Positions 26,963-36,658 of a stretch of DNA of 64,000 bases are shown here, piece by piece. The DNA is from Yersinia hibernica (GTDB lineage: Bacteria; Pseudomonadota; Gammaproteobacteria; Enterobacterales; Enterobacteriaceae). Position 1 is the stretch's first letter. Each line of letters begins with the position of its first letter. The notes beneath the pieces are model-generated. The model was not told the origin of the DNA. It was given only the letters and a program-made list of their open reading frames with translations, and did not search any database. Position numbers and translations under genes: made by a program. The stretch spans positions 1,860,001-1,924,000 of the forward strand of contig NZ_CP032487.1 in NCBI RefSeq assembly GCF_004124235.1, read 5' to 3'.

Positions 26963-29083
26963 TTACTCTGTCTGTAATTGCCACAAACGTGCATAAGTGC
27001 CGGACTGGGTGAGCAACTCTTGATGACTGCCATGTTCCAATACTTTTCCCTCTTTTAATACAACAATGCGATGGCATTGGCGCAATGTATTTAGCCGATG
27101 TGCGATGCAAATGACGGTGCGGTTGCGAGTAATTTCCGGGAGCTGGCGCATGATTGCCGCCTCTGACTCATAATCCAGCGCACTGGTGGCTTCATCAAGA
27201 ATCAGAATTTTTGGCTCCGCCATCAATGCTCTCGCCAATGCCACTCGCTGGCGCTGTCCGCCAGATAGCAGGCCACCCCGCTCACCGACTGGCGTGTGAT
27301 AGCCCTGCGGCAGCGCCATAATAAAGTCATGGGCGCCGGCTAATCGGGCAATACGCTCAACGTCGCTATCCTGCGCATTGGGGCGGCACTGACAGATATT
27401 GTCGCGTATCGACCCGGAAAACAGGATGCTTTCCTGCAACACCACACTCATCTGGCAGCGCAATGTGGTCGCATCGGTAATCGCCAAATCCTGCCCATCC
27501 ACCAGAATTTGCCCGTGCTGTGGGGTATATAGCCGTTGGAGTAGCTTGGTTAGTGTCGATTTCCCACTGCCTGATGGCCCAGTAATCCCGATAAATTCAC
27601 CACTGGCGATAGTTAAATTTAAGTTTTGTATCACTTCGGCGCTATCAGCCCGATAACGAAAACGCACCTGTTTAAAGGCCAAACTCCCTGGCCGATGATG
27701 ATTGGCTAACAACCCCGTACTGCCCGGCTCGGTCGGAGAATCCAAGATGGTGCCAATGCGCTGTAAAGCCACTCGCGTATGCTGGAAATCTTGCCAGATT
27801 TGCGCCAGACGCAGGATAGGCTGAGTGACATAACCTGAAAACAGTGTGAAGGCGATAAATTGCCCCGGGCTTAGCTCGCCCGCCAATACCAACGTCACTC
27901 CCCGCCACAATAGGATTGCCGCCGTCACTTTATGAATGAGCGTGATACCTTGTTCGGCGATGTTCGCGGCTCTGGCACTGGCAAATGAGGCCCGCACATA
28001 GCCTGCCAGTGATTGCTGCCAGCGCCGATTAAACAGCTTTTCCGTGGCCGATGTTTTGATGGTTTCCAACCCACTGATAGCTTCAGTGAGAAAGGCGGTA
28101 TTCTGCGCACTGGCTTCATATTGCCGCTCCACCCGCCGTTGCAGCCCCCCGCCAACCGCGCGCCAGAACAACAGATAGCCCAGCAGAGAGCACAGCACTA
28201 TCCCGGTCAGCTGTGAGCTGTAGCGAAACATCACCGCGATAAAGGTGCTGACAAAGAGTAAATCGAGCAACATCGTGAGGGCAGAACCGGTCAAAAAACT
28301 GCGGATTTGCTCCATTTCTCGCACTTTCGCGATAGTTTGCCCGGTTTGCTGCCCGGCAAAGTAGCCCAGCGGCAACCCCATTAAATGACGATACAGGCCA
28401 CTATTTAGCTCCGCCCCCACGCGGCTGGAGAGATGTGAAAACAGCCAACTGCGCAAAAAGGTATAACACGGCTCCACAATCGCCAGCGCTATCATGGCAA
28501 TCCCCAGCACCAGTAAACTCCCCATGCCACGGCTGACTAACACTTTGTCGATGACAGATTCAAATAGCAGCGGCGTCACTAGCAAAATGGCCTGTAATAG
28601 CAATGAAACCAGCATAATGTTACGCAACTGATGGCGGTATTTGGTGATGGCCGGGATAAACCAGCGAAAGCCAAATGGGGTTTTCTTGATTTCAGGCGGC
28701 TCCGCCTTGGCCAATAATATGGCCTCACCGCACCACAAGCTGGCCAGTTGCTGCGGGTTTATCTGTTTCTGCTGGTCATCAGAAGAAAAATAGACGCTCG
28801 CCCCTTGTTCATTCAGGGCCAATAACACATACCACTGAGTGCCACGACAAAACAGCAGTGGCAGCGGCAGCTTGCTCAGTTGTGAAAAGCGGTAATTGAC
28901 GATTCTGGCGCGTAACCCAATCCAAGCCGCACAGCGGCACACCGCAATGTTATCTATTGCTGGCGGGGCTAATCCGACCTTATGTGCCAAGTGTGAGGCC
29001 TCGACCGCCAGATCAAAACAGGCGGCGGCGCGGGCCAACGCGGCCAATGGCTGAATCGGCGGCGCAGAGGTTGAGTTCATCAT
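26963..29083 (-). CDS. Type I secretion ABC transporter, RtxE-like
   Basis: Inner-membrane ATPase/permease of a type I secretion system, 706 residues. Order: a degenerate C39-peptidase-like domain (1-130), a six-helix ABC transmembrane domain (about 150-440), and a nucleotide-binding domain with Walker A GPSGSGKST (502-510), LSGGQRQR (606-613), Walker B ILILDE (626-631) and switch His662. The peptidase-like domain lacks the catalytic His context (GTQWYVLL), so leader cleavage is unlikely. Third gene after the adaptor, starting 2 bp beyond its stop. By order it corresponds to RtxE of the atypical MARTX exporter; a second ATG at 29080 is possible. Confidence 0.85.
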   Translation of the reverse strand: MMNSTSAPPIQPLAALARAAACFDLAVEASHLAHKVGLAPPAIDNIAVCRCAAWIGLRARIVNYRFSQLSKLPLPLLFCRGTQWYVLLALNEQGASVYFSSDDQQKQINPQQLASLWCGEAILLAKAEPPEIKKTPFGFRWFIPAITKYRHQLRNIMLVSLLLQAILLVTPLLFESVIDKVLVSRGMGSLLVLGIAMIALAIVEPCYTFLRSWLFSHLSSRVGAELNSGLYRHLMGLPLGYFAGQQTGQTIAKVREMEQIRSFLTGSALTMLLDLLFVSTFIAVMFRYSSQLTGIVLCSLLGYLLFWRAVGGGLQRRVERQYEASAQNTAFLTEAISGLETIKTSATEKLFNRRWQQSLAGYVRASFASARAANIAEQGITLIHKVTAAILLWRGVTLVLAGELSPGQFIAFTLFSGYVTQPILRLAQIWQDFQHTRVALQRIGTILDSPTEPGSTGLLANHHRPGSLAFKQVRFRYRADSAEVIQNLNLTIASGEFIGITGPSGSGKSTLTKLLQRLYTPQHGQILVDGQDLAITDATTLRCQMSVVLQESILFSGSIRDNICQCRPNAQDSDVERIARLAGAHDFIMALPQGYHTPVGERGGLLSGGQRQRVALARALMAEPKILILDEATSALDYESEAAIMRQLPEITRNRTVICIAHRLNTLRQCHRIVVLKEGKVLEHGSHQELLTQSGTYARLWQLQTE

Positions 29084-29084
29084 A

Positions 29085-30479
29085 TCAGCGCTCCCTCATG
29101 GCTTCTGCTTGGTACTGTTGTAGTGGGCTAAGTAAATAATCAATCACGCGGCGGCGGCCGGTTTTAATTTCAGCACTGACCGCCATGCCGGCCGATAAAC
29201 GTACCGGTTTGCCCTCAACAATGAGCGTATCGCTATTGAGTCGGATACGCGCCGGAAACACTAAACCTTGCTGTTGGTCTTCCAGCGCATCACGGGAGAT
29301 ATATTTGACCTCACCGGAGAGTGTGCCGAAGCGGGTATAGGGGAAACTGTCTATTTTGACTTCCACCGCCTGGCCGGGTAACACAAAACCGACATCTTTA
29401 TTGAGGATCATCACATCCAGCTCTAGCTGATGATTTTCCGGCACCAAAACCATCAGTGCTTGAGCGCTGGTCACCACGCCGCCAACAGTATGCACCGTGG
29501 ATTGCTGTATCACGCCCGCCACCGGGGCGCGTAAGGTCTGTTGCCGCTGCTGTTCCATCAATTTCACCCGCTCTTGCTGTAATTGGTTCACCACCTCATG
29601 GGTCTTATTTAATTGCTCCTGATAACCGCGTTTTTTTTGCGCCAAATAGTGCAATCGGGTTTGCATCAGCTGGTTTGCTTTCGCGTGCAAAACATCCTGT
29701 TCATTCTGCAAGCGGCTGGCCTCGGCATTCGCATTCAACCACTCGCGCTCTTGTAGCAAAACCTCAATTTGAGCAATTGACTGAGACTTCACCAAGGTCT
29801 GCAATGCCTGCAAGCGCTGATAAATATTCTTCATCAATACGCGTTGGTGGGTAATATTGCTCTCCCCGGCCTGAAGATATGCTTGATTAACCGCCTGCTC
29901 ACTGTCTTGGCGCGCCAGCTCGGCATTCACTTCGTGATATTCTTTCAGCAACAGGGCTTTGGCTGTCGTCACCAAATTTTCAGGGGTGTTATGGCGATAA
30001 TTGAAGTGTGCCAGTGGGTCATCGCTCAGTAGCGCCGACATTCGCGCCACTTCGAGCGAGCGATGCATTAATTGTTGATTGATATTACTGACCTCGGCAT
30101 CAATCCCAATGGGATTAAGCGCGATTAACACTTGCCCCGCATCCACCCGGTCACCATCACGGACATTAATTGCGGCCACCACCCCCGGTTGAAAGGATTG
30201 AATGACTTTGGAATGTTCAGCAACCATCACTTTGCCACTGGCCGAGGCATGAATATCAAACCGCCCGACAATCGCCCAAATCAATACCAATAACAGCGTG
30301 AGTGCCAACCCCCAGGCAGTGCGCCGCGCCAATGGGGCGACCGGCCGCTCGACAATCGCCAGATAAGCGGGAAGAAAATCATATTCATCGCGGGTTCGCT
30401 CGGCAAAAAAGTGGCTTTGCCAACGTTTTTTGAGTCGGTTAAAAATCGCTAACTTCGCCAAAGTGTGCATTGGCATCAT
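29085..30479 (-). CDS. HlyD/RtxD-type membrane fusion protein
   Basis: Periplasmic adaptor linking the inner-membrane ABC transporter to an outer-membrane TolC channel, 464 residues. A cytosolic N-terminus (to ~55, with an FLPAYLAIVERP motif as in HlyD) is followed by one transmembrane helix (~60-80). Then come a split lipoyl domain (GKVMVAEHSKVIQ ... LRAPVAGVIQQ), a long coiled coil (~130-330), and a beta-barrel and membrane-proximal C-terminus. The start at 30479 overlaps the upstream gene's TGA (ATGA), with AGGAGA upstream, which indicates translational coupling. The frame is open 13 codons further without support. Confidence 0.9.
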   Translation of the reverse strand: MMPMHTLAKLAIFNRLKKRWQSHFFAERTRDEYDFLPAYLAIVERPVAPLARRTAWGLALTLLLVLIWAIVGRFDIHASASGKVMVAEHSKVIQSFQPGVVAAINVRDGDRVDAGQVLIALNPIGIDAEVSNINQQLMHRSLEVARMSALLSDDPLAHFNYRHNTPENLVTTAKALLLKEYHEVNAELARQDSEQAVNQAYLQAGESNITHQRVLMKNIYQRLQALQTLVKSQSIAQIEVLLQEREWLNANAEASRLQNEQDVLHAKANQLMQTRLHYLAQKKRGYQEQLNKTHEVVNQLQQERVKLMEQQRQQTLRAPVAGVIQQSTVHTVGGVVTSAQALMVLVPENHQLELDVMILNKDVGFVLPGQAVEVKIDSFPYTRFGTLSGEVKYISRDALEDQQQGLVFPARIRLNSDTLIVEGKPVRLSAGMAVSAEIKTGRRRVIDYLLSPLQQYQAEAMRER

Positions 30480-32602
30480 ATTGATTTCTCCTGACCGAAA
30501 TCGGCTTGCTGTCGCCACAGCTGGGCATAAACGCCATTTTGCGCCAGCAGCTGTTCATGAGGCGCCAGCTCAGTCACCCGGCCTTGAGTTATCACCGCAA
30601 TACGGTGGCAATGGCGCACCGTTGAGAGCCGATGGGCGATGGTGATAACTGTGCGATGAGCGATAATGCGCGACATATTTTTCTGTACTTCAGCTTGTGA
30701 CTCGTCATCCAGTGCGCTGGTTGCTTCATCAAAAATCAAGATGCGGGGATTGGCCAGCAGGGTGCGGGCAATCGCAATACGTTGACGTTGCCCCCCAGAA
30801 AGAGAGGCTCCGCCCTCGGACAATAGGGTGTCGTAGCCGAGCGGCAAAGCCAGAATAAAGGCGTTAGCACCAGCCAGTGTGGCGGCGTCGACAACCTCAC
30901 TGAGCGAAGCTGTTGGCCGAGAATGGGCAATATTTTCACGGACCGTGCGGTTAAACAGGTAGCTTTCCTGCATCACCACCCCCACGTTACGCCGCAGATA
31001 TTCAGGCGAGAACTGACTTATTGGCCATCCATCAATATTGATAACCCCTTGCTCAGCAATATAAAGGCGTTGTAACAGCCGCGCGACCGTGCTTTTACCT
31101 GACCCCGATGGCCCCACCAGCCCGATATGCTCCCCGGCACGCAGTGACAATGAAAAATCAGATAGCACCGGGTCAAGGTCGGGGCGATAGCGAAAAGTCA
31201 CATTTTTCAGGGCGATATCACCGTTAATCGGGGTGGTAGGCGCTGCGTTTCCCGCGGTTTGCTCGACTGGCAAGCGCAAAATATCGGCGATTAGCGCCAG
31301 CCCAACCTGCGCACGGATGCTCTGTTGCCATAAATCAACCAGCTTACTCATCGGCATTAATGCTTGAACCGCCAGCATGTTAAAGGCAATTAATTGCCCG
31401 ATACTCAGGTGCACAGACATCACTTGATATGCCCCAATCACTATCACCAGCGCCCCGGCAAATTTTTGCAATAATTGAGCGCATTGGCTGCTGAGGTTTT
31501 GCAGATTTTGTACTTGAAAATTGGCTTGGGCATAATCGCGCGTTTGTCTCTCCCAGCGCTGCTGCATGTGTGGCTCTAATGCCAGGCTTTTTACTGTTTC
31601 AACACCTGAGACGCTTTCGGTCAAAAATGCGCCATTGCGGGCCGCGCAGCCGCACAACACTTCGACTTTTTTTTGCAGCGGGCGCGTGGTCAAGGCGGCT
31701 AATAACAGATAAAACGGTAGCGTCGCCAAAACCAATAATGTCAGTAGCGGCGAAATACACCACATGACGCTAAATAATACCAAGGTAAAAACCACATCCA
31801 CACCTAAGGTCAGGGCCGAACCGGTAATAAATTCACGAATATTGTCTAATTCCCGCACTCTGGCGACAATATTCCCCACCTGGCGTTGCTTAAAATAACT
31901 GAGTGGTAACTTAATTAAGTGTTTAAATAGCTTGCCGCCCAGCAAAATATCTACCCGGGTCGTGGTGTGGCTAAAAATATATTCACGCAAAAACTTCAGC
32001 ACCACTTCATATATACCGACCACTAATAATACAATAATTAACACATCAAGGGTTGCCAGTGCATTGTGTACTAAGACCTTATCCATAATGACCTGAAAAA
32101 AAAGGGGCGAGATCAATGCCAGGAACTGCAATAACATGGATAGCACTAAAACTTGAAACAGTGATTTACGGTGGCGGAATAAAACCGGAATAAACCAGCG
32201 GATATCAAATCGTGAATGGCGACAATACAGCACCACCCCGCCCCACATCATACTAAGCTCTTGATAATTTATTATTTTTGGCTTTTTGCTGTCAGCGTAT
32301 TGCACTAATGCCTGATTATCACTCAGCCGAGCTAATACTATAAACCGGCCTTGAGCATCACGAAATGCCAGTGGCAACTGCTTAGTTTTAATTTTATTTA
32401 ACGGTTGTTTTTTGATATTGAAACGGAGGGATGTCGCGCGCGATAATTGGGATAAATATTGCTGTAATGCTGTGAATGTCACCTTGGCTGAGATATCAAC
32501 GGCCGCTTTCTGGCTAAATATTTTCACCGGTTCTGCATTAATTCCGGCGAGACAAAGCAAGCGCGCGGCACAAACTAAACAAGAATGAATATGGTTTTCC
32601 AT
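30476..32602 (-). CDS. Type I secretion ABC transporter, RtxB/HlyB-like
   Basis: First gene of the secretion operon, 708 residues. An N-terminal C39-like domain (1-125) keeps a Cys at residue 8 but has GRFIVL where active peptidases have the catalytic His, so it is probably an HlyB-type substrate-binding domain. The six-helix exporter domain spans about 145-430. The nucleotide-binding domain has Walker A GPSGSGKS (497-504), LSGGQRQR (601-608), Walker B with Glu626 and His657, all canonical. It overlaps the adaptor gene by 4 bp. No toxin, acyltransferase or tolC gene is adjacent; upstream, 375 bp of AT-rich DNA separates it from fhs. Confidence 0.88.
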   Translation of the reverse strand: MENHIHSCLVCAARLLCLAGINAEPVKIFSQKAAVDISAKVTFTALQQYLSQLSRATSLRFNIKKQPLNKIKTKQLPLAFRDAQGRFIVLARLSDNQALVQYADSKKPKIINYQELSMMWGGVVLYCRHSRFDIRWFIPVLFRHRKSLFQVLVLSMLLQFLALISPLFFQVIMDKVLVHNALATLDVLIIVLLVVGIYEVVLKFLREYIFSHTTTRVDILLGGKLFKHLIKLPLSYFKQRQVGNIVARVRELDNIREFITGSALTLGVDVVFTLVLFSVMWCISPLLTLLVLATLPFYLLLAALTTRPLQKKVEVLCGCAARNGAFLTESVSGVETVKSLALEPHMQQRWERQTRDYAQANFQVQNLQNLSSQCAQLLQKFAGALVIVIGAYQVMSVHLSIGQLIAFNMLAVQALMPMSKLVDLWQQSIRAQVGLALIADILRLPVEQTAGNAAPTTPINGDIALKNVTFRYRPDLDPVLSDFSLSLRAGEHIGLVGPSGSGKSTVARLLQRLYIAEQGVINIDGWPISQFSPEYLRRNVGVVMQESYLFNRTVRENIAHSRPTASLSEVVDAATLAGANAFILALPLGYDTLLSEGGASLSGGQRQRIAIARTLLANPRILIFDEATSALDDESQAEVQKNMSRIIAHRTVITIAHRLSTVRHCHRIAVITQGRVTELAPHEQLLAQNGVYAQLWRQQADFGQEKSI

Positions 32603-32977
32603 AAATAATATTGCCTATATTATCGTCAAAGTCAGATAACTTTCTGTGGTCATAGAATATAACCCCGCAAGGGTATAATACCTGTGACACTCCCGCCTGA
32701 TAAAATAAGGTTTTATAATAAATTCAATCTCAAAATTTCTTTAATTTGTTTAAAAAAACAAACTCACTCTCAAAGTCATCAATTCAATAATATGAATCAG
32801 CATTCTGGTATTACTGGCCATGTTGTCAACACCCCTGAGTGGCCCGTGCTTGGCACTTCACATTTATTGATTTGTATCGCTAATTCCTCAGTATTTTGTG
32901 TGATAATTCCGCGGTGATTGATCGCCATTGTGATTGGCCGCCGCCGTTTTATCACTGATAACAGGAATTTCCTCACC

Positions 32978-34735
32978 ATGACACCGACACTACCGCCGAC
33001 TGCCGATGCTCTCACGCCCCTATCTGATATAAATCCTGCTGCCAATCTGCTGCCAATCCAATGTATTGCTCAGCAATTAGGTCTCAGCGCAGATGATTTA
33101 ATCCCTTATGGGCATCATATGGCGAAAATCGATATCCGGGCATTACGCCCCGGTAGCGCGCAGGGCAAGCTGATTCTGGTTTCCAGCATTACGCCAACCC
33201 CGCTGGGAGAGGGTAAAACTGTCACCACTATTGGCTTGAGTCAGGGGATTAATCGATTAGGTTATCGCGGCGTGGCTTGTATTCGCCAGCCCAGTCTTGG
33301 CCCAGTTTTTGGTGTCAAAGGGGGCGCCGCAGGCGGTGGCTGCGCGCAAGTGTTGCCCATGGAAAAATTGAACCTGCACCTGACCGGCGATATCCATGCT
33401 ATCAGTGCTGCACATAATTTAGCCGCCGCGGCGCTGGATGCGCGGCTCTATCATGAACAGCGCTTGGGGCACGCCTTTAGCCAGCAAACGGGCAGGCCGC
33501 TGTTGAATATTGATGCACAACAAATCCTCTGGCCGCGGGTGGTTGATCTTAATGATCGCGCGCTGCGGCAGATTCAAATCGGGGTTGGCGGAGGCAGTCA
33601 CGGGGTGGCGCGGGCTGATCATGTCGAAATTACCGCCGCATCAGAGCTGATGGCTATTTTGGCGTTATCAGAAAATTTGCATGATATGCGCCAGCGTATT
33701 GGCCGGATTATTTTGGCCAAAAACACCGACGGCCAGCCGATTACCGCAGATGACTTGGGCGTAGCCGGTGCCATGACCGCACTGATGAAAGAGACAGTCC
33801 ACCCGACACTGATGCAAACCAGTGAACAAACACCGGTGCTTATCCATGCCGGGCCATTTGCCAATATTGCCCACGGCAACTCCTCCGTACTGGCTGACCG
33901 TCTAGGATTACAATTAGCGGAATATGTGGTCACCGAGGCCGGTTTTGGTTCCGATATGGGCATGGAGAAGTTTTTCAATATTAAGTATCGCCAATCCGGC
34001 ATCGCCCCTTCCTGTGTGGTTTTGGTCGCCACATTACGCAGTTTGAAAGCCAATAGTGGCGTTTTTGACATCAAACCGGGGCAGCCGCTTCCTGCAGAAA
34101 TTCTTAATACGCATATCCCCTTATTGAGTCAAGGCTGTGCCAATCTAGCCTGGCATATTCAGCACGCCAGAAGCTATGGCTTGCCGGTGGTAGTGGCGGT
34201 CAATCGCTTTCCTGACGACAGTGCCGAGGAACTGGCATTTTTGCGCGACTATGCCCTCTCCGCCGGTGCTGTTGCCTGCGAAATCAGTGAGGCTTTTGCT
34301 AAAGGCGGTGCCGGCACCGCCAACTTGGCACAGCAGGTTATTGCCGCGTGTAGCCAGACCACAGCCCCCACTTTGCCCTACCCGGATAACGCCGCGCTGG
34401 AGCAAAAAATACAGATTTTGGCGCAACGCTACGGCGCCCGAGAGGTCACCCTCACCCCACTGGCGCGTCAGCAGCTTGATGAAATAACGGCGGCAGGTTT
34501 TGCTCATTTACCGCTGTGTATGGCCAAAACGCCACTTTCCATCAGCGCCGATGCCAGCTTGAAGAATGTTCCTGTGGACTTTGTGTTGCCTATCACGTCG
34601 TGCGCAGTATCCGCCGGTGCCGGGTTTGTCCGCATTTTTGCTGGGGATATTATGACCATGCCGGGCCTAGGAACCGAGCCTGCGTATTATCATATTGATA
34701 TAGATGACGAGGGGCGTATTCACGGGTTAAGCTAG
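32978..34735 (+). CDS. fhs: Formate-tetrahydrofolate ligase
   Basis: ATP-dependent synthesis of 10-formyltetrahydrofolate from formate, feeding purine and fMet-tRNA synthesis. The 585-residue protein has the P-loop [16 protein letters not shown] [63 protein letters not shown], and a C-terminal PGLGTEP. Start taken at ATG 32978 with CAGGA upstream; the frame runs 20 codons further. E. coli lacks this gene. The 375-bp gap to the secretion operon is AT-rich and holds both promoters, but no clear motif. Confidence 0.96.
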   Translation: MTPTLPPTADALTPLSDINPAANLLPIQCIAQQLGLSADDLIPYGHHMAKIDIRALRPGSAQGKLILVSSITPTPLGEGKTVTTIGLSQGINRLGYRGVACIRQPSLGPVFGVKGGAAGGGCAQVLPMEKLNLHLTGDIHAISAAHNLAAAALDARLYHEQRLGHAFSQQTGRPLLNIDAQQILWPRVVDLNDRALRQIQIGVGGGSHGVARADHVEITAASELMAILALSENLHDMRQRIGRIILAKNTDGQPITADDLGVAGAMTALMKETVHPTLMQTSEQTPVLIHAGPFANIAHGNSSVLADRLGLQLAEYVVTEAGFGSDMGMEKFFNIKYRQSGIAPSCVVLVATLRSLKANSGVFDIKPGQPLPAEILNTHIPLLSQGCANLAWHIQHARSYGLPVVVAVNRFPDDSAEELAFLRDYALSAGAVACEISEAFAKGGAGTANLAQQVIAACSQTTAPTLPYPDNAALEQKIQILAQRYGAREVTLTPLARQQLDEITAAGFAHLPLCMAKTPLSISADASLKNVPVDFVLPITSCAVSAGAGFVRIFAGDIMTMPGLGTEPAYYHIDIDDEGRIHGLS

Positions 34736-34778
34736 TGTGATACCAGAGTAATAAGTTAATCGACAAATAAGGTTTATT

Positions 34779-35222
34779 ATGTCTCAACAGCAAGAATATC
34801 AACGAGTTGGCGGTTGGCTATTGGCTCCGCTGGCCTATCTGATTGTGACATTGCTCAGTGCCAGCTTGATGTTGGCACTCTATGCCATGGCGATTTTTAC
34901 GCCAGAATCCAGAGAATATCTGGTGACTAACTCACAAGCATTTACACTGCAATGGTATTTCTCTGTGGTCACCACGGCTTTAATGTGGATTTATACAATA
35001 TGGGTTATCTGGCTGTTGTGTAGCCGCTCACAACGTTTCCCCCAATGGTTTATTTTATGGTTATTGCTCACCGTATTATTGGCGTTAAAAGCATTTGCGT
35101 TTTCCCCTATCAGCGATGATATCGCCTTGCGCACCTTGGGCTGGCCCCTATTGGCCGCCGCGGTTTTTGTGCCCTATATCAAACGTTCTCAACGGGTGAA
35201 AGCCACATTTATCGAAAAATAA
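34779..35222 (+). CDS. ydgK: DUF2569 family membrane protein YdgK
   Basis: Inner-membrane protein of 147 residues with four hydrophobic segments (about 15-40, 60-80, 90-110, 115-135) and the N-terminal YQRVGGWLLAPLAYL block shared by E. coli YdgK. Function unknown. It lies 231 bp upstream of rsxA, as in E. coli, but the gap contains an ERIC-like element, so cotranscription with rsx is doubtful. Confidence 0.85.
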   Translation: MSQQQEYQRVGGWLLAPLAYLIVTLLSASLMLALYAMAIFTPESREYLVTNSQAFTLQWYFSVVTTALMWIYTIWVIWLLCSRSQRFPQWFILWLLLTVLLALKAFAFSPISDDIALRTLGWPLLAAAVFVPYIKRSQRVKATFIEK

Positions 35223-35279
35223 GCGCGTATTCTCCTTCTTCCTATCCCCAAAGGATTTTTGTGTTACGGCCAGCTCGCC

Positions 35280-35345
35280 CCGCAAGACACCCAAGGAGTT
35301 GAGGTAACTCAATGACTTGGGTGAGCAATCGCCGCCCACCGCCCC
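35280..35345. repeat. Diverged ERIC-like element
   Basis: CAAG...CCAAGGAG...GTAACTCAATGACTTGGGTGAGCAATCGC follows the core of the ERIC consensus (CCCAGGAGCTTAC...GTAAGTGACTGGGGTGAGCGAGCGC). CCCAAG/CTTGGG and TTGAG/CTCAA arms make a hairpin at 35290-35321. Situated between ydgK and rsxA. Confidence 0.5.
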
Positions 35346-35453
35346 CTATCTTGCAAGATGGCGAATAAAATCGTAATAACCTTGTATTTCATCTGTTGTC
35401 CTTCGGCTGCCAATTTTGGATAATAGGCGGCTTTTATTTTTTTAGGCTCTGCA

Positions 35454-36035
35454 ATGACTGAATACCTGCTCCTGTTTGTCGGTACTGTTTTGGTAAATAA
35501 CTTCGTTCTGGTCAAATTTCTTGGCCTGTGCCCTTTCATGGGCGTCTCCAAAAAACTGGAGACCGCCATTGGTATGGGGTTGGCAACCACGTTTGTACTG
35601 ACACTGGCCTCGGTGTGCGCCTGGATGGTTAACAGCTTTATTTTGCTGCCTCTTGGCCTGGTCTATTTACGCACGCTGGCCTTTATTTTAGTTATCGCGG
35701 TCGTCGTACAATTTACTGAATTGGTGGTGCGCAAAACCAGCCCCGCGTTGTATCGCTTGCTAGGGATCTTTTTGCCCTTAATCACCACAAACTGTGCGGT
35801 ATTGGGTGTCGCCTTGCTTAATGTCAATCAATCTCACAATTTTATGCAATCGGCGGTTTACGGCTTCAGTGCTGCCGCCGGTTTCTCTCTGGTGATGGTG
35901 CTCTTTGCTGCCATCCGTGAACGGCTGGCGGTTGCTGACGTCCCGGCACCGTTTCGCGGCTCATCCATTGCGCTGATAACCGCTGGGCTGATGTCATTAG
36001 CCTTTATGGGCTTTACCGGGTTGGTGAAGTTCTAA
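35454..36035 (+). CDS. rsxA: Electron transport complex subunit RsxA
   Basis: Inner-membrane subunit of the Rsx/Rnf complex, 193 residues, six hydrophobic segments ([32 protein letters not shown] is typical). Rnf-type complexes couple NADH-ferredoxin electron transfer to ion movement; in E. coli Rsx keeps SoxR reduced. Its stop overlaps the rsxB start (TAATG), so translation is coupled. Confidence 0.96.
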   Translation: MTEYLLLFVGTVLVNNFVLVKFLGLCPFMGVSKKLETAIGMGLATTFVLTLASVCAWMVNSFILLPLGLVYLRTLAFILVIAVVVQFTELVVRKTSPALYRLLGIFLPLITTNCAVLGVALLNVNQSHNFMQSAVYGFSAAAGFSLVMVLFAAIRERLAVADVPAPFRGSSIALITAGLMSLAFMGFTGLVKF

Positions 36036-36658
36036 TGATGTCGTTATGGATTGCCATTGGTGCATTAAGCACATTGGCGCTGATTTCCGGTGCTGTGCTG
36101 GGTTTTGCTGCCCGCCGTTTCCAAGTAGATCAAGACCCGGTTGTCGAACAAATTGACGCCATTTTACCGCAGAGTCAGTGTGGCCAGTGCGGTTATCCCG
36201 GCTGCCGCCCCTATGCCGAGGCGGTCTCCGCTGGCGGCGAGTACATCAATAAGTGCGCCCCCGGTGGCGAGCAAGTGATGCTCAAACTGGCCGCGTTACT
36301 GGCTGTTGAGCCACAACCATTAGATGGCGATGAAGCCGCCGCCCATCCGCAGCGCAAAGTTGCCTTTATCGATGAGGCCAATTGCATTGGATGCACTAAA
36401 TGCATTCAGGCCTGTCCGGTGGATGCCATTGTGGGTGCGACTCGCGCGATGCATACCGTATTGTCTGATCTCTGTACCGGTTGTGACCTCTGCGTCTCAC
36501 CTTGCCCGACCGATTGCATAGAAATGGTCCCGGTGGCGACCACCACGGCCAACTGGAAGTGGGATTTGAGCACCATTCCCGTCAAAAATCTGCCTAACTC
36601 GTTGGCGGCCTCGCAGATGATCCCGGTGAAAATGATAGATGTGGAGCAACATGTTTAA
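36035..36658 (+). CDS. rsxB: Electron transport complex iron-sulfur subunit RsxB
   Basis: 207-residue protein with one N-terminal transmembrane segment, a CGQCGYPGC cluster-binding domain (about residues 49-57), then two 4Fe-4S ferredoxin motifs, [12 protein letters not shown] and [12 protein letters not shown]. Electron carrier between RsxC and the membrane subunits. A second ATG at 36038 could also be used. Overlaps rsxC by 8 bp. Confidence 0.96.
   Translation: MMSLWIAIGALSTLALISGAVLGFAARRFQVDQDPVVEQIDAILPQSQCGQCGYPGCRPYAEAVSAGGEYINKCAPGGEQVMLKLAALLAVEPQPLDGDEAAAHPQRKVAFIDEANCIGCTKCIQACPVDAIVGATRAMHTVLSDLCTGCDLCVSPCPTDCIEMVPVATTTANWKWDLSTIPVKNLPNSLAASQMIPVKMIDVEQHV

Noticed and set aside
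26963..32602. Bacteriocin/microcin export cluster
   Set aside because: The peptidase-like domains lack the catalytic His, and no double-glycine leader peptide or immunity gene is seen nearby.
32684..32917. 77-codon plus-strand frame upstream of fhs
   Set aside because: Low-complexity AT-rich composition, no ribosome-binding site; better read as the intergenic promoter region.
33619..34074. 151-codon antisense frame inside fhs
   Set aside because: Shadow of the conserved fhs reading frame.
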